64,000 nt of DNA from Dactylosporangium vinaceum (GTDB taxonomy: Bacteria > Actinomycetota > Actinomycetes > Mycobacteriales > Micromonosporaceae). Under the pieces are notes generated by a model. That model worked only from the letters and a program-made list of their open reading frames with translations, was not told the DNA's origin and ran no database searches. Shown here in pieces: positions 51,279-59,346 of the stretch. The stretch lies in the NCBI RefSeq assembly GCF_019904175.1, contig NZ_CP061913.1, positions 6,324,001 to 6,388,000 of the forward strand, in the 5' to 3' direction. Position 1 is the stretch's first letter. Every line of letters starts with the position of its first letter. The position numbers were made by a program, and so were the translations under genes.

Positions 51279-52217
51279 CTAATCCTGTTTCGGACTCAGC
51301 CGCGCATAGGCGATGGAGAAGCCGGCCAGGACGACCATGAGCATGACGCCGAGCGCGGCGGCGCCGTTGAGGTCGTTCTGCTTGAACGCGTGCTGGTACA
51401 TCAGGTACACGACGGAGGTCGCGGAGTCCTCGACCCCGGCGCCGCCGGCCAGGATCAGCGGTTCGATGAAGACCTGCATGGTCGCCACGACCTGCAGCAG
51501 GAACATCAGCGACAGGATGAGCCGGGTCTGCGGCACCGTGACGTGCCACAGCCGCCGCAGGACGCCGGCCCCGTCCAGCTCGGCCGCCTCGTACAGCTCG
51601 CCGGGGATGTTCTGCAGTGCCGCGAGGTACACCAGTATCGAACTGCCGACGTTCATCCACGTCGAGGCGAGCACCAGTGAGGGCTGGGTCATCGTCGTGG
51701 ACTGCACCCACTGCGACGTCGGCAGGTGCGCCGCGTGCAGCAGGTGGTTGAAGATGCCGCCCTCGCCCGGGTCGTAGGCGAAGCGGAACAGCAGCAGCGC
51801 GGAGGCGGGCGGCAGCATCACCGGCAGGTAGACCAGGGCCCGCAGGTAGCCGCGGGCGTGGCGCAGCTCGTTGAGCAGGACCGCGATGAGGAACGGCAGC
51901 GCGTAGCCGATGAGCAGCGCCAGCAGCGTGAACGTGACGGTGTTGCGCCACGCCGCGGCGAAGCTCGGGTCGTGCCACAGCCGCTCGTAGTTCTGCCAGC
52001 CGACCCAGGTGGTGACGCCGCGGCGGGTGCGCTGGAAGCTCATGACGAACTCCCGGACCATCGGATACCAGGAGAAGACGGCGAAGCAGGCGACCGCACC
52101 GATCAGGAAGGCGTGCCCGGTCACGGTGCTGCGGATGCGGCTGCCGGTCTTCGATGAGGTCCGGGCCGGGGCGCGGGCCGGCCGCACCGCATGGTCCAGC
52201 CGGACCGCGCCGTCCAC
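51279..52217 (-). CDS. Carbohydrate ABC transporter permease (MalF type)
   Basis: A 312-residue permease with six spans of the CUT1 family. The EAA loop is AAELDGAGVLRRLWHVTVPQ; the first span is GHAFLIGAVACFAVFSWYPM and VYLPVMLPPASALLLFRFAY is characteristic. It pairs with the MalG-type subunit to form the channel. The GTG start immediately follows the binding-protein stop, so the two are translationally coupled. No ATPase gene is present in the locus, as usual for actinomycete sugar transporters that share the MsiK ATPase. Confidence 0.92.
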   Translation of the reverse strand: MDGAVRLDHAVRPARAPARTSSKTGSRIRSTVTGHAFLIGAVACFAVFSWYPMVREFVMSFQRTRRGVTTWVGWQNYERLWHDPSFAAAWRNTVTFTLLALLIGYALPFLIAVLLNELRHARGYLRALVYLPVMLPPASALLLFRFAYDPGEGGIFNHLLHAAHLPTSQWVQSTTMTQPSLVLASTWMNVGSSILVYLAALQNIPGELYEAAELDGAGVLRRLWHVTVPQTRLILSLMFLLQVVATMQVFIEPLILAGGAGVEDSATSVVYLMYQHAFKQNDLNGAAALGVMLMVVLAGFSIAYARLSPKQD

Positions 52218-53594
52218 TCAGGACTCCTGGGACAGGATCGTGTTGACCTTCTGCTCGGCCGTGCTCAGCAGCGTGTCGACGTTCGCGTCGGGCTGAGTGA
52301 GCACCGCGGACATCGCGGCGTCGAGCACGGCGTAGATGGCCTGGGCCCGGGCCGGCTCGGCCTTGACGGTGATCGGGGTGCTCGCGTAAGGCGCGTAGTC
52401 GCTCAGGTCGAGGTTGCTGTTGGCCTTCTTCAGCTCGTCGTCCTGCCGCTGCACGTCGGTGCCGGGCTTCCAGATGAGCGGCTCGGGCAGGCCGACGGGC
52501 ACGCCCATGCCCTTCTGGGCCGCGTAGTTGAAGTCGCCCTGGCCGGGTGTCAGCTTCTCGAAGGTGATCCACTGCAGGCCGGCCCTGATCTGCGCCGCGC
52601 TGAGCCCCTTCTTGAAGAAGTAGCCGCTGCCGCCGCCGAGGGTCGCCTTGGCCGGGCCGTTGTCGCCGGGCATCGGGCCGATCGACCAGTCCTCGTACCT
52701 GCCCTTGAACTGGGTGACGATCGACTTGATGGTGTCGGGGGCGCCGATGTACATGCCGACCTTGCCGGCGCCGGCGTTGGTGAGCAGGTCGGCCCACTGC
52801 AGCAGCTGCTTCTCGCCGACGCTGTTGTCGCTGAACCGCATGGACTTCAGGTTCGCCAGGACGGCCTTGCCCTCGGGGGTGTTGAACGCGGCCTTCTTGC
52901 CGTCGGCGCTGAGCACCGAGCCGCCGCGGGAGTACAGGGCGGCGGAGAAGTGCCAGCCGCCGGTGTTGCCGGCGCTGTACTCCTGGTAGCCGGCGACGCC
53001 GTTGCCCAGGCCGCTGATCTTCTTGGCCGCGGCGGCGACCTCCTGCCACGTCGCCGGGGGTTTGGCGGGGTCGAGCCCGGCCTGTTTGAACAGCGGCTTG
53101 TTGATGACGAGGCCGAGGCCGTAGCCGGCGTAGCCGAGGCCGTAGACCTTGCCGTTGTCGATGAACGGGTCCTTGATGGCCGGCAGGAGCTTGTCCCAGC
53201 CCGGGACCGTGTCGGCGGTGATGTACTTCGTGATGTCCTCAGCCGCGTCGGCGTCGAGGACCTGGTCGAGGTCGGTCATGTACCCGTAGAACAGGTCGGC
53301 CTGGGTGCCGCCCTGCAGCCGGGCGGTGAAGTCCGGCGGGTTGTTGCACTGGCTGCCGACGGAGACCGTCTTGATGGTGACGCCGGGGTGGGCCTTCTGG
53401 AACGCGGCGACGTCGTCGTTCCAGAGCTGCAGGGACTTGCCGCCGTTGTCGGTCTTCTGCGGCGGGCAGTCCACGACGATCGTCGTCGCCCCGCCGGCCT
53501 CGGCGTCGTCCTTGCCGTCGCCGCAGGCGGTCAGGGCCGTGGTCCCGAGCGCGCCGGCGAGCGCGAGCACCACCATTCTCGAGTAAATTGACAT
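52218..53594 (-). CDS. Sugar ABC transporter substrate-binding lipoprotein
   Basis: A 458-residue extracellular binding protein of the CUT1 family. A lipoprotein signal (VVLALAGALGTTALTAC) places the acylated Cys at residue 24. The mature part shows SLQLWNDDVAAFQKAHPGVT, DLFYGYMTDLDQVLDADAAE and GGGSGYFFKKGLSAAQIRAG, typical of maltose/oligosaccharide-binding proteins. It is the first gene of the operon and its promoter region carries two LacI-type sites. The ligand is inferred to be an alpha-glucan fragment released by the GH87-type enzymes. Confidence 0.92.
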   Translation of the reverse strand: MSIYSRMVVLALAGALGTTALTACGDGKDDAEAGGATTIVVDCPPQKTDNGGKSLQLWNDDVAAFQKAHPGVTIKTVSVGSQCNNPPDFTARLQGGTQADLFYGYMTDLDQVLDADAAEDITKYITADTVPGWDKLLPAIKDPFIDNGKVYGLGYAGYGLGLVINKPLFKQAGLDPAKPPATWQEVAAAAKKISGLGNGVAGYQEYSAGNTGGWHFSAALYSRGGSVLSADGKKAAFNTPEGKAVLANLKSMRFSDNSVGEKQLLQWADLLTNAGAGKVGMYIGAPDTIKSIVTQFKGRYEDWSIGPMPGDNGPAKATLGGGSGYFFKKGLSAAQIRAGLQWITFEKLTPGQGDFNYAAQKGMGVPVGLPEPLIWKPGTDVQRQDDELKKANSNLDLSDYAPYASTPITVKAEPARAQAIYAVLDAAMSAVLTQPDANVDTLLSTAEQKVNTILSQES

Positions 53595-53703
53595 GTATCA
53601 ATCCCTTCGGGCGGACGGGATGCGCGGTGCGATGTCACGGGGTGTGTTTCGTATCGGTGTCGCAGACAGTACGACCGCGCCCGGAAGAAGTCCAGAGTTT
53701 CGT

Positions 53704-53715
53704 GCAAGAACTCGA
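53704..53715. promoter_or_regulatory. LacI-type operator candidate 1 upstream of the binding-protein gene
   Basis: GCAAGAACTCGA matches 10 of 12 positions of GCAAGAACTTGC, the complement-strand form of the dyad before the LacI gene at 34569. It lies about 110 bp before the binding-protein start, where repressor binding could block transcription. Confidence 0.5.
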
Positions 53716-53846
53716 CTGGATTGCCGCCTGATTATCGGCGCTTGCTGTCCGCATCGATGGGCGCGACGTGCAGGAATCCGGCCACGGTCGGCATTTCGCC
53801 GCGGTAAATGCCGCCGGTTGGGTGCGCAATTTCTGCGTCGATGATC

Positions 53847-53858
53847 GCAATAACTTGC
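53847..53858. promoter_or_regulatory. LacI-type operator candidate 2
   Basis: GCAATAACTTGC matches 11 of 12 positions of GCAAGAACTTGC. It lies 143 bp from candidate 1, about 253 bp from the binding-protein start and 64 bp before the divergent P450 start. A LacI tetramer could loop the two sites, or this one could act on the P450. Confidence 0.55.
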
Positions 53859-53921
53859 ACCATTGCGGTGACGCCGGCCGCCTGTCGTTTTCCGCCCGCC
53901 CCGAGGGGTAGCCGCAGGGGT

Positions 53922-55214
53922 ATGCCGAACCGCCTGGGAGTGCTCGACACCGCCCGCTGCGCCGCCGTCGTCCTCGCCCCGCTGCTGGCCCAGGGTGTGA
54001 TCCGCCGCCGCAACCGCGTGGTCCGCCTCGCGCAGCGGCTCGACCTGGACCGGCGGGCGGCGGCGGTACTGCGGCAACTGCGCACCCGCCACGGAGACGG
54101 CCCCCTGCGCCTGGCCGTCCCGGGCCGCTCGATCGCGCTGGTGCTGAGCGCGGACGGCGTCGAGCGCGTGCTGACCGGCTCACCCGAGCCGTTCGCCCTG
54201 GCCACGACCGAGAAGGTGGCGGCACTGCGGCACTTCCAGCCGCACGGCGTGCTGATCTCCGGTGGCCGGGAGCGCGAGGCCCGGCGCCACTACAACGAGC
54301 GCGTCCTGGACACCGGCGCCGAGCTGCACCACCACATCGCCGGTGCCGTCGCCGCGGTGGTCCGCGACGAGGTGTCCACGGTGGACGGTCCGGTCCTGGA
54401 CTGGCCCGCGTTCGCGGCGATGTTCGACCGCATCGCCCGCCGGGTCGTGCTCGGCGCCGCGGCCCGCGACGACGAGCGGCTCACCGCCGAGCTCAACCGC
54501 CTCCGCAACGCCGCGAACTGGGCCTACCTGCGCCCGCGGCCGGAGCACCTGCGGGCCCGGTTCCAGCGGCGCGTCGACGCGTATGTGGCGCGGGCCGAGC
54601 CGGGCAGCCTGGCCGGGGCCATGGCGGCCAACCCCGCGGCGCCCGGCGTCGACCCGGCCGGTCAGGTGCCGCACTGGCTGTTCGCGTTCGACGCGGCAGG
54701 CATCAGCGCGTTTCGCACACTGGCCCTGCTGGGCTCCGACCCGGCCCGGCAGGCGACGGCCGCCCGCGACCAGGGGCCCGTCTACCCGTACATCCGGGCC
54801 TGCGTCCAGGACACGGTGCGGCTCTGGCCGACGACCCTCGTCGTGCTGCGTGAGAGCACCGTCGACACCCGGTGGCCCGGCGGCACCCTCCCGGCCGGGA
54901 CGGAGCTGATCCTGCCCAGCTCGTACTTCCACCGCGACGGCGAGCACGCCGACGACTTCGCGCCCGAGACCTGGCTGCACGGGGAGGCGATGCGCAGCTG
55001 GTCGGTCTTCCCATTCAGCGCCGGGCCCGGGGTCTGCCCCGGCCGCAACGTGGTCCTGCTGACGACGAGCACGCTCATCGCCGCGCTCCTGGACCGCTTC
55101 GGCCCGCTGCGGACGGCGGCCCCGCTGCGCTCGCCCCTCCCCCGGACGCTCGACCACAGCGGTCAGAGGATCGGCTTGCCGCCCGTGACCGGCACGATCG
55201 CGCCCGAGATGTAG
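53922..55214 (+). CDS. Cytochrome P450 with Asp in the ExxR motif
   Basis: A 430-residue heme-thiolate monooxygenase. The heme loop FSAGPGVCPGRN contains the axial Cys. The K-helix reads CVQDTVRLWPTTLVVLRE, so the normally invariant Glu of ExxR is Asp. The I-helix is WLFAFDAAGISAFRTLALLG, lacking the common AGxxT Thr but similar to a known actinobacterial subgroup. An N-terminal hydrophobic stretch precedes RRRNRVVRLAQRL. Substrate and redox partner are unknown; no ferredoxin gene is nearby. ATG at 53922 opens the conserved region. Its last 52 bases overlap the convergent SDR gene. Confidence 0.85.
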   Translation: MPNRLGVLDTARCAAVVLAPLLAQGVIRRRNRVVRLAQRLDLDRRAAAVLRQLRTRHGDGPLRLAVPGRSIALVLSADGVERVLTGSPEPFALATTEKVAALRHFQPHGVLISGGREREARRHYNERVLDTGAELHHHIAGAVAAVVRDEVSTVDGPVLDWPAFAAMFDRIARRVVLGAAARDDERLTAELNRLRNAANWAYLRPRPEHLRARFQRRVDAYVARAEPGSLAGAMAANPAAPGVDPAGQVPHWLFAFDAAGISAFRTLALLGSDPARQATAARDQGPVYPYIRACVQDTVRLWPTTLVVLRESTVDTRWPGGTLPAGTELILPSSYFHRDGEHADDFAPETWLHGEAMRSWSVFPFSAGPGVCPGRNVVLLTTSTLIAALLDRFGPLRTAAPLRSPLPRTLDHSGQRIGLPPVTGTIAPEM

Positions 55215-55996
55215 CTGCCCTCGTCCGACGCGAGCAGGACGTAGACGGGGGCCAGCTCGGCCGGCTCGCCCGGGCGGCCCAGCGGCGTGTCCTTCCCGAA
55301 CTCCTCGACCTGCTCCGCCGGCATCGTCGAGGGGATCAGCGGCGTCCAGACCGGGCCCGGGGCGACCGCGTTGACCCGGATGCCGCGGTCGCCGAGCAGC
55401 TGGGCGAGGCCCGCGGTGAAGTTGGCGATGGCACCCTTCGTGGTGGCGTAGGGCAGCAGGTTCGGGCGCGGCATGTCGTAGTTGACGGAGCTCGTGTTGA
55501 TGATCGCCGAGCCCTTCGCCAGGTTGGGCAGGGCGGCCTTCACCAGCCGGAACATCGCGTGGATGTTGATGTCGAAGGTGCGCACCCACTCCTCGTCGTC
55601 GATCTCCTCGACGCTGTCGTGGCTCATCTGGAACGCGGCGTTGTTCACCAGCACGTCGATCCGGCCGAACTCCTCGACCGCCGTGCGGACAACCGACTCG
55701 CACATCGCCCGGTCGGCCAGGTCGCCGGGGACCAGGACGGCCCGGCGGCCCTCCGCCTCCACATACTTGGCGGTGTCGCGGGCGTCGTCGTGCTCGCTGA
55801 GGTAGGAGATGAGCACGTCGGCCCCCTCGCGGGCGAAGGCGATCGCCACCGCCCGGCCGATCCCGCTGTCGGCGCCGGTGATGACCGCCACCTTGCCGGT
55901 GAGGCGGCCGCTGCCGCGGTATGAGGTCTCGCCGTGATCGGGCTTGCGGGCCATGCGGGCCAGGGTGCCCGGAGGCTGCTGCTGAGGTTCGGACAT
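55163..55996 (-). CDS. Glucose-dehydrogenase-like short-chain dehydrogenase (YghA/YdaD type)
   Basis: A 277-residue SDR with a characteristic N-terminal extension (about 1-32) before VAVITGADSGIGRAVAIAFA. It has DVLVNNAAFQMS, the catalytic Ser-Tyr-Lys in NTSSVNYDMPRPNLLPYATT followed by K, and SGAIVPVTGG at the end. Relatives are general-stress proteins in Bacillus and other bacteria, often controlled by sigma-B. It is divergent from the STAS-sigma fusion gene 101 bp away, which makes it a plausible target. The 3' end overlaps the P450 gene on the other strand. Confidence 0.88.
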   Translation of the reverse strand: MSEPQQQPPGTLARMARKPDHGETSYRGSGRLTGKVAVITGADSGIGRAVAIAFAREGADVLISYLSEHDDARDTAKYVEAEGRRAVLVPGDLADRAMCESVVRTAVEEFGRIDVLVNNAAFQMSHDSVEEIDDEEWVRTFDINIHAMFRLVKAALPNLAKGSAIINTSSVNYDMPRPNLLPYATTKGAIANFTAGLAQLLGDRGIRVNAVAPGPVWTPLIPSTMPAEQVEEFGKDTPLGRPGEPAELAPVYVLLASDEGSYISGAIVPVTGGKPIL

Positions 55997-56062
55997 GCGC
56001 CGCCGTTACCCGGGCCCCCGGCACCGAAACGAACCCGCGCGGGCCCGAAATCGGTGATCATT

Positions 56063-56087
56063 GTTTGAACCCTTGTCGCACGGCAAC
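56063..56087 (+). promoter_or_regulatory. Sigma-B/F-like promoter before the STAS-sigma gene
   Basis: GTTTGA (56063-56068), 13 bases, then GGCAAC (56082-56087). Sigma-B-type promoters are GTTTAA-N(12-14)-GGGTAT, so the -35 matches five of six and the -10 three of six. Position 11 bp before the start codon would give a very short leader. Autoregulation is possible but weakly supported. Confidence 0.3.
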
Positions 56088-56097
56088 TAACGAGGCC

Positions 56098-57222
56098 ATG
56101 GAACTGTCGATGACGCTGTCCTCCCGGCCCCGGGAATCGCTTGTCGAGCTGGACGGCGTGCTCGACTACGCCTCCGTGCCATACCTGCGCCAGGTCGTGT
56201 ACGAGCGCTTCGACAGCGGCTGCCATGACATCACCGTGGATGCCGCGCGCGCCCGGCTGATCGACGCGGCCTCCATCAAGGTGCTGCTCTACCTGCAACA
56301 ACGTGCCGAGAAGGCCGGCGGTCGGCTGCGCGTGACGGGGGCCCGGGGCATCGCGCTGACCGCCCTGGAGATCGCCGGCGTCGCCAAGGAGCTCGACGCC
56401 TACGCCGACCTGGACTGGCCGGAGGCCGACCGCGACCGCACGCCCGTCGACTCGGCCGCCCTGCACATCGGGCACGGGCACTGGCCGGTCGGCGTGACCG
56501 AGCTGATCGGGCAGCTGTACGCCCTGGCCCCCGACGACCCCCGCCGAGCCCGCCGGCGCGACGAGATCATCGCGATGTGTCTGCCCGCGGCCCGCAACCT
56601 GGCCCGGCGCTACGCCGGCTCCGGCGAGCCCGTCGGCGACCTCGTCCAGGTGGCGTCGCTGGGCCTGGTCAAGGCGGTCGACGGCTTCGACCCCGAGCGC
56701 GGCCTCGAGTTCGGCGCCTACGCGACGCCGACGGTCGCCGGGGAGCTGAAGCGGTACTTCCGCGACCGGACGAGCGCCGTGCGCGTCCCCCGCCGCCTGC
56801 AGGAGCTGCGGCTGGAGATGGGCAAGGCGCGTGAGGAGCTCGGCTCGACGGCCACCGTCGCCGACCTGGCCGCCCACCTCGGCGTCGGCGAGGCCGAGGT
56901 CGCCGAGGTCATCACGGCCGGGCACATGCAGCACCCGATGTCGATCGACGCGCCCGCCGGCCCCGAGTCCGACGACGCCACCATCGCGGACGGCGTGGGC
57001 GGCGACGACCCCGCCTTCGGCCTGGTGGACCTGCGCGTCTCGCTGCCCGCGGTGATCAGGAGCCTGCCCGAGCGGGAGCAGCGGATCATCGCGCTGCGCT
57101 TCTACGGCAACCTGAGCCAGTCCGAGATCGCGGCGCGTCTCGGACTGTCCCAGATGCACATCTCCCGGCTGCTCACCCACGCCCTGAGCTTCCTGCGCCG
57201 CCGGCTCAGCGAGGACGGCTAG
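56098..57222 (+). CDS. STAS domain fused to a SigB/SigF-type sigma factor
   Basis: A 374-residue fusion. Residues 1-105 form a STAS domain (SLVELDGVLDYASVPYLRQV; RLRVTGARGIALTALEIAGV). After a short linker, sigma region 2 (GDLVQVASLGLVKAVDGFDP), region 3 (ATVADLAAHLGVGEAEVAEV) and region 4 (LPEREQRIIALRFYGNLSQS; LGLSQMHISRLLTHAL) follow at about 150-372. The phospho-acceptor motif, D-S-S-G in active antagonists, is D56-A57-A58-S59, so the usual Ser is Ala. A permanently unphosphorylated antagonist attached to its sigma factor could shield it from anti-sigma binding; that is inference. The start has GAGG upstream. Stress-type oxidoreductase genes flank it. Confidence 0.88.
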   Translation: MELSMTLSSRPRESLVELDGVLDYASVPYLRQVVYERFDSGCHDITVDAARARLIDAASIKVLLYLQQRAEKAGGRLRVTGARGIALTALEIAGVAKELDAYADLDWPEADRDRTPVDSAALHIGHGHWPVGVTELIGQLYALAPDDPRRARRRDEIIAMCLPAARNLARRYAGSGEPVGDLVQVASLGLVKAVDGFDPERGLEFGAYATPTVAGELKRYFRDRTSAVRVPRRLQELRLEMGKAREELGSTATVADLAAHLGVGEAEVAEVITAGHMQHPMSIDAPAGPESDDATIADGVGGDDPAFGLVDLRVSLPAVIRSLPEREQRIIALRFYGNLSQSEIAARLGLSQMHISRLLTHALSFLRRRLSEDG

Positions 57223-58400
57223 GGCTTGAAGAGCACCTTGACGGTGCCGTCCTTCTTCTCCTGGAACGCCGAGTAGGCGGCGGGGGCGTCGGCCAGCGGG
57301 ACCCGGTGGGTGGCGAACCCGTCGACGCCCAGCGGGTCGCCGTCGCCCGTCAGCAGGGGCAGGATGTCGTCGACCCAGCGCTTGACGTTGGCCTGGCCCA
57401 TCCGCAACTGCACCTGCTTGTCGAACAGCACCATCATCGGCATCGGGTCGGCGGTACCCCCGTAGACGCCCGACAGTGAGATCGTCCCGCCCCGCCGGAC
57501 CGCGTCGATCGCCAGGTGCAGCGCGTTGAGACGGTCCACGCCGGCCTTGTCGATGAACTTGCGGGCGGCCGCGTCCGGCAGGAACCCGGCCATGGTCTGC
57601 GCCAGCTTCCCGGCCGGGGAGCCGTGCGCCTCCATGCCGACCGCGTCGATGACCGAGTCGGGGCCGCGGCCGTTCGTCAGCTCCCGCAGCGCGTCGGCGA
57701 CGTCGTCGTGCTCACCGAGGTCGAGCACCTCCACGCCGTTGGCCCGGGCGCGGGCCAGGCGCTCCGGCACCAGGTCGACGCCGATGGCGCGGTAGCCGCG
57801 GTAGGACGCGATGCGGGTGCACATGTCGCCGATCGGGCCGAGACCCAGCACGGCGACGGTCCCGCCCGGCGGCACGGCCGCGTACTCGACCGCCTGCCAG
57901 GCGGTGGGCAGCACGTCGGAGAGGTACACGAACCGGTCGTCCGGTGGGCCCTCGGGCACCACGATCGGGCCGAACTGGGCCTGCGGCACCCGCAGGTACT
58001 CGGCCTGCCCGCCCGGCACCTGCCCGTAGAGGCGGGTGTAGCCGAACAGCGCCGCACCCTTGTCCTCGGCCCGCACCTGCGTGGTCTCGCACTGGGTCAT
58101 CAGGCCCTGGGTGCACATCCAGCAGTGCCCGCAGGAGATGTTGAACGGGATCACCACCCGGTCGCCGGGGCGCACGTTGGTGATCTCGGCGCCGACCTCC
58201 TCCACGATGCCCATCGGCTCGTGGCCGAGGATGTCACCGGCGGACATGAACGGCCCGAGCACCTCGTAGAGGTGCAGGTCGGAGCCGCACAGGCCGCTCG
58301 AGGTGATCCGGATGACGATGTCGTTGGGCTGCTCGATGCGCGGGTCCGCGACCTCGTCGACGCGCACGTCCCGCTTGCCGTGCCACACAACGGCCTTCAT
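57219..58400 (-). CDS. Zinc-dependent alcohol dehydrogenase (formaldehyde-dehydrogenase-like)
   Basis: A 393-residue MDR enzyme. Catalytic zinc ligands are seen in GLCGSDLHLY and LGHEPMG, the structural zinc Cys cluster in CGHCWMCTQGLMTQC, and the Rossmann motif in VAVLGLGPIGDMCTRIA. The length and the extra loops (GMEAHGSPAGKLAQTMAGFL) match the glutathione-independent formaldehyde dehydrogenase-like group. The ATG overlaps the stop of the upstream SDR gene (ATGA), so they are cotranscribed and coupled. The 3' end overlaps the STAS-sigma gene by four bases. Confidence 0.9.
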   Translation of the reverse strand: MKAVVWHGKRDVRVDEVADPRIEQPNDIVIRITSSGLCGSDLHLYEVLGPFMSAGDILGHEPMGIVEEVGAEITNVRPGDRVVIPFNISCGHCWMCTQGLMTQCETTQVRAEDKGAALFGYTRLYGQVPGGQAEYLRVPQAQFGPIVVPEGPPDDRFVYLSDVLPTAWQAVEYAAVPPGGTVAVLGLGPIGDMCTRIASYRGYRAIGVDLVPERLARARANGVEVLDLGEHDDVADALRELTNGRGPDSVIDAVGMEAHGSPAGKLAQTMAGFLPDAAARKFIDKAGVDRLNALHLAIDAVRRGGTISLSGVYGGTADPMPMMVLFDKQVQLRMGQANVKRWVDDILPLLTGDGDPLGVDGFATHRVPLADAPAAYSAFQEKKDGTVKVLFKP

Positions 58401-59218
58401 GCTCCAGCTCCTGACTCCGGGGCGGACCCCGGCTCGGCCATCTTGCGGTGCATCTCCGCCTTCGCGGTGTCCGGCAGCGCCTTGCCGACGACCGCCTGCA
58501 CCTTGTTCTTGAACGAGCCCGCGACCACGTGGTCGTCGCCGTCCATGAGCGCCTTGAAGCCCTGCTCGGCCACCTTCGCCGGGTCGTCCTTCTTCCCGGC
58601 GCCGACCTTCGTGTCCATCATGTCGGCCCGCTCGAAGAAGTTCGTGTCCGTCGGGCCGGGCATCAGCGACGTCACCGTCACGCCGGTGTCCTTGAGCTCG
58701 TTGCGCACCGCCTCCGAGAACGACTGCACGAACGCCTTCGACGCGTTGTAGACGGCCTGGTAGGAGCCGGGCATCGTCGAGGCGATCGACGACGTGAACA
58801 GCACCTTCCCGGCGCCGCGCTCGACCATGCCGGGCAGCACCCGCTTGGCCAGGTGCACTGTCGAGGTGACGTTGACGTCGATGATGTTGAGCTCGTCGCG
58901 CAGCGCCGTCTCGGTGGCGAAGTCGCCGCCGGCGCCGCGGCCGGCGTTGATCGCGACGGCGTCGATCGGCCGGCCGGTCGCCGCGATCGCCTGGCAGAGC
59001 GTCTCGACGCCGTCGTAGGTCGCCAGGTCGGTGCGGCAGGTCTGCACCTGCGCCCCGCCGTCGCGGCGCAGGTCCGCTCCGGCCGTCTCCAGCCCGGCGT
59101 CCTCGGCCGCGATGAGCACGTCGTAGCCGTGCTCGACGAATTGTCTGGCCAGCTCATAGCCGATACCACTGCTCGCGCCGGTCACGACGGCGAGCGGGCG
59201 TTCCGTCACGTGGGTCAT
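58397..59218 (-). CDS. Short-chain dehydrogenase, general-stress-type operon with the ADH
   Basis: A 273-residue SDR: AVVTGASSGIGYELARQFVE, AINAGRGAGG, and SSIASTMPGSYQAVYNASKA with the catalytic Ser-Tyr-Lys. The C-terminal tail is Ala/Gly-rich. The start is ATG at 59218, where the conserved region begins, rather than an in-frame start 12 codons upstream. It is the first gene of a two-gene operon with the zinc alcohol dehydrogenase (4-base overlap). A hairpin separates it from the upstream SRPBCC gene. Confidence 0.87.
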   Translation of the reverse strand: MTHVTERPLAVVTGASSGIGYELARQFVEHGYDVLIAAEDAGLETAGADLRRDGGAQVQTCRTDLATYDGVETLCQAIAATGRPIDAVAINAGRGAGGDFATETALRDELNIIDVNVTSTVHLAKRVLPGMVERGAGKVLFTSSIASTMPGSYQAVYNASKAFVQSFSEAVRNELKDTGVTVTSLMPGPTDTNFFERADMMDTKVGAGKKDDPAKVAEQGFKALMDGDDHVVAGSFKNKVQAVVGKALPDTAKAEMHRKMAEPGSAPESGAGA

Positions 59219-59300
59219 ACCCGGCGCATACCCGGGCACCCCACCCAAAAACAAAACATCTCACTCGAAGGTGAGCACCGCACCGCCGGAAACGAGACTG

Positions 59301-59332
59301 GCCCCGCACCTCGCGGGAGCGAGGTGCGGGGC
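59301..59332. terminator. Perfect 14-bp hairpin after the SRPBCC gene
   Basis: GCCCCGCACCTCGC (59301-59314) and GCGAGGTGCGGGGC (59319-59332) pair without mismatch around GGGA. It lies 15 bp past the SRPBCC stop on the minus strand; a confident intrinsic-type terminator despite the lack of a U-tract. Confidence 0.8.
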
Positions 59333-59346
59333 CGCGGTGTCAGGTG

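Larger units (their letters stand above)
53595..53921. other. Divergent promoter region between binding-protein gene and P450
   Basis: 327 bp with no gene. It contains the two operator-like sites described separately and is locally AT-richer (for example 53690-53720 and 53820-53870) than surrounding DNA, as expected for a regulated promoter. A GAAGGGA stretch before 53594 is a likely ribosome-binding site. Confidence 0.6.

Noticed and set aside
47731..53049. A minus-strand open frame of more than 1700 codons
   Set aside because: Only its downstream half (from 50388) is the GH87-type gene. The upstream part is out of phase with the permeases and binding protein, which have clear domains, and reads as an Arg/Gly/Pro-rich shadow.
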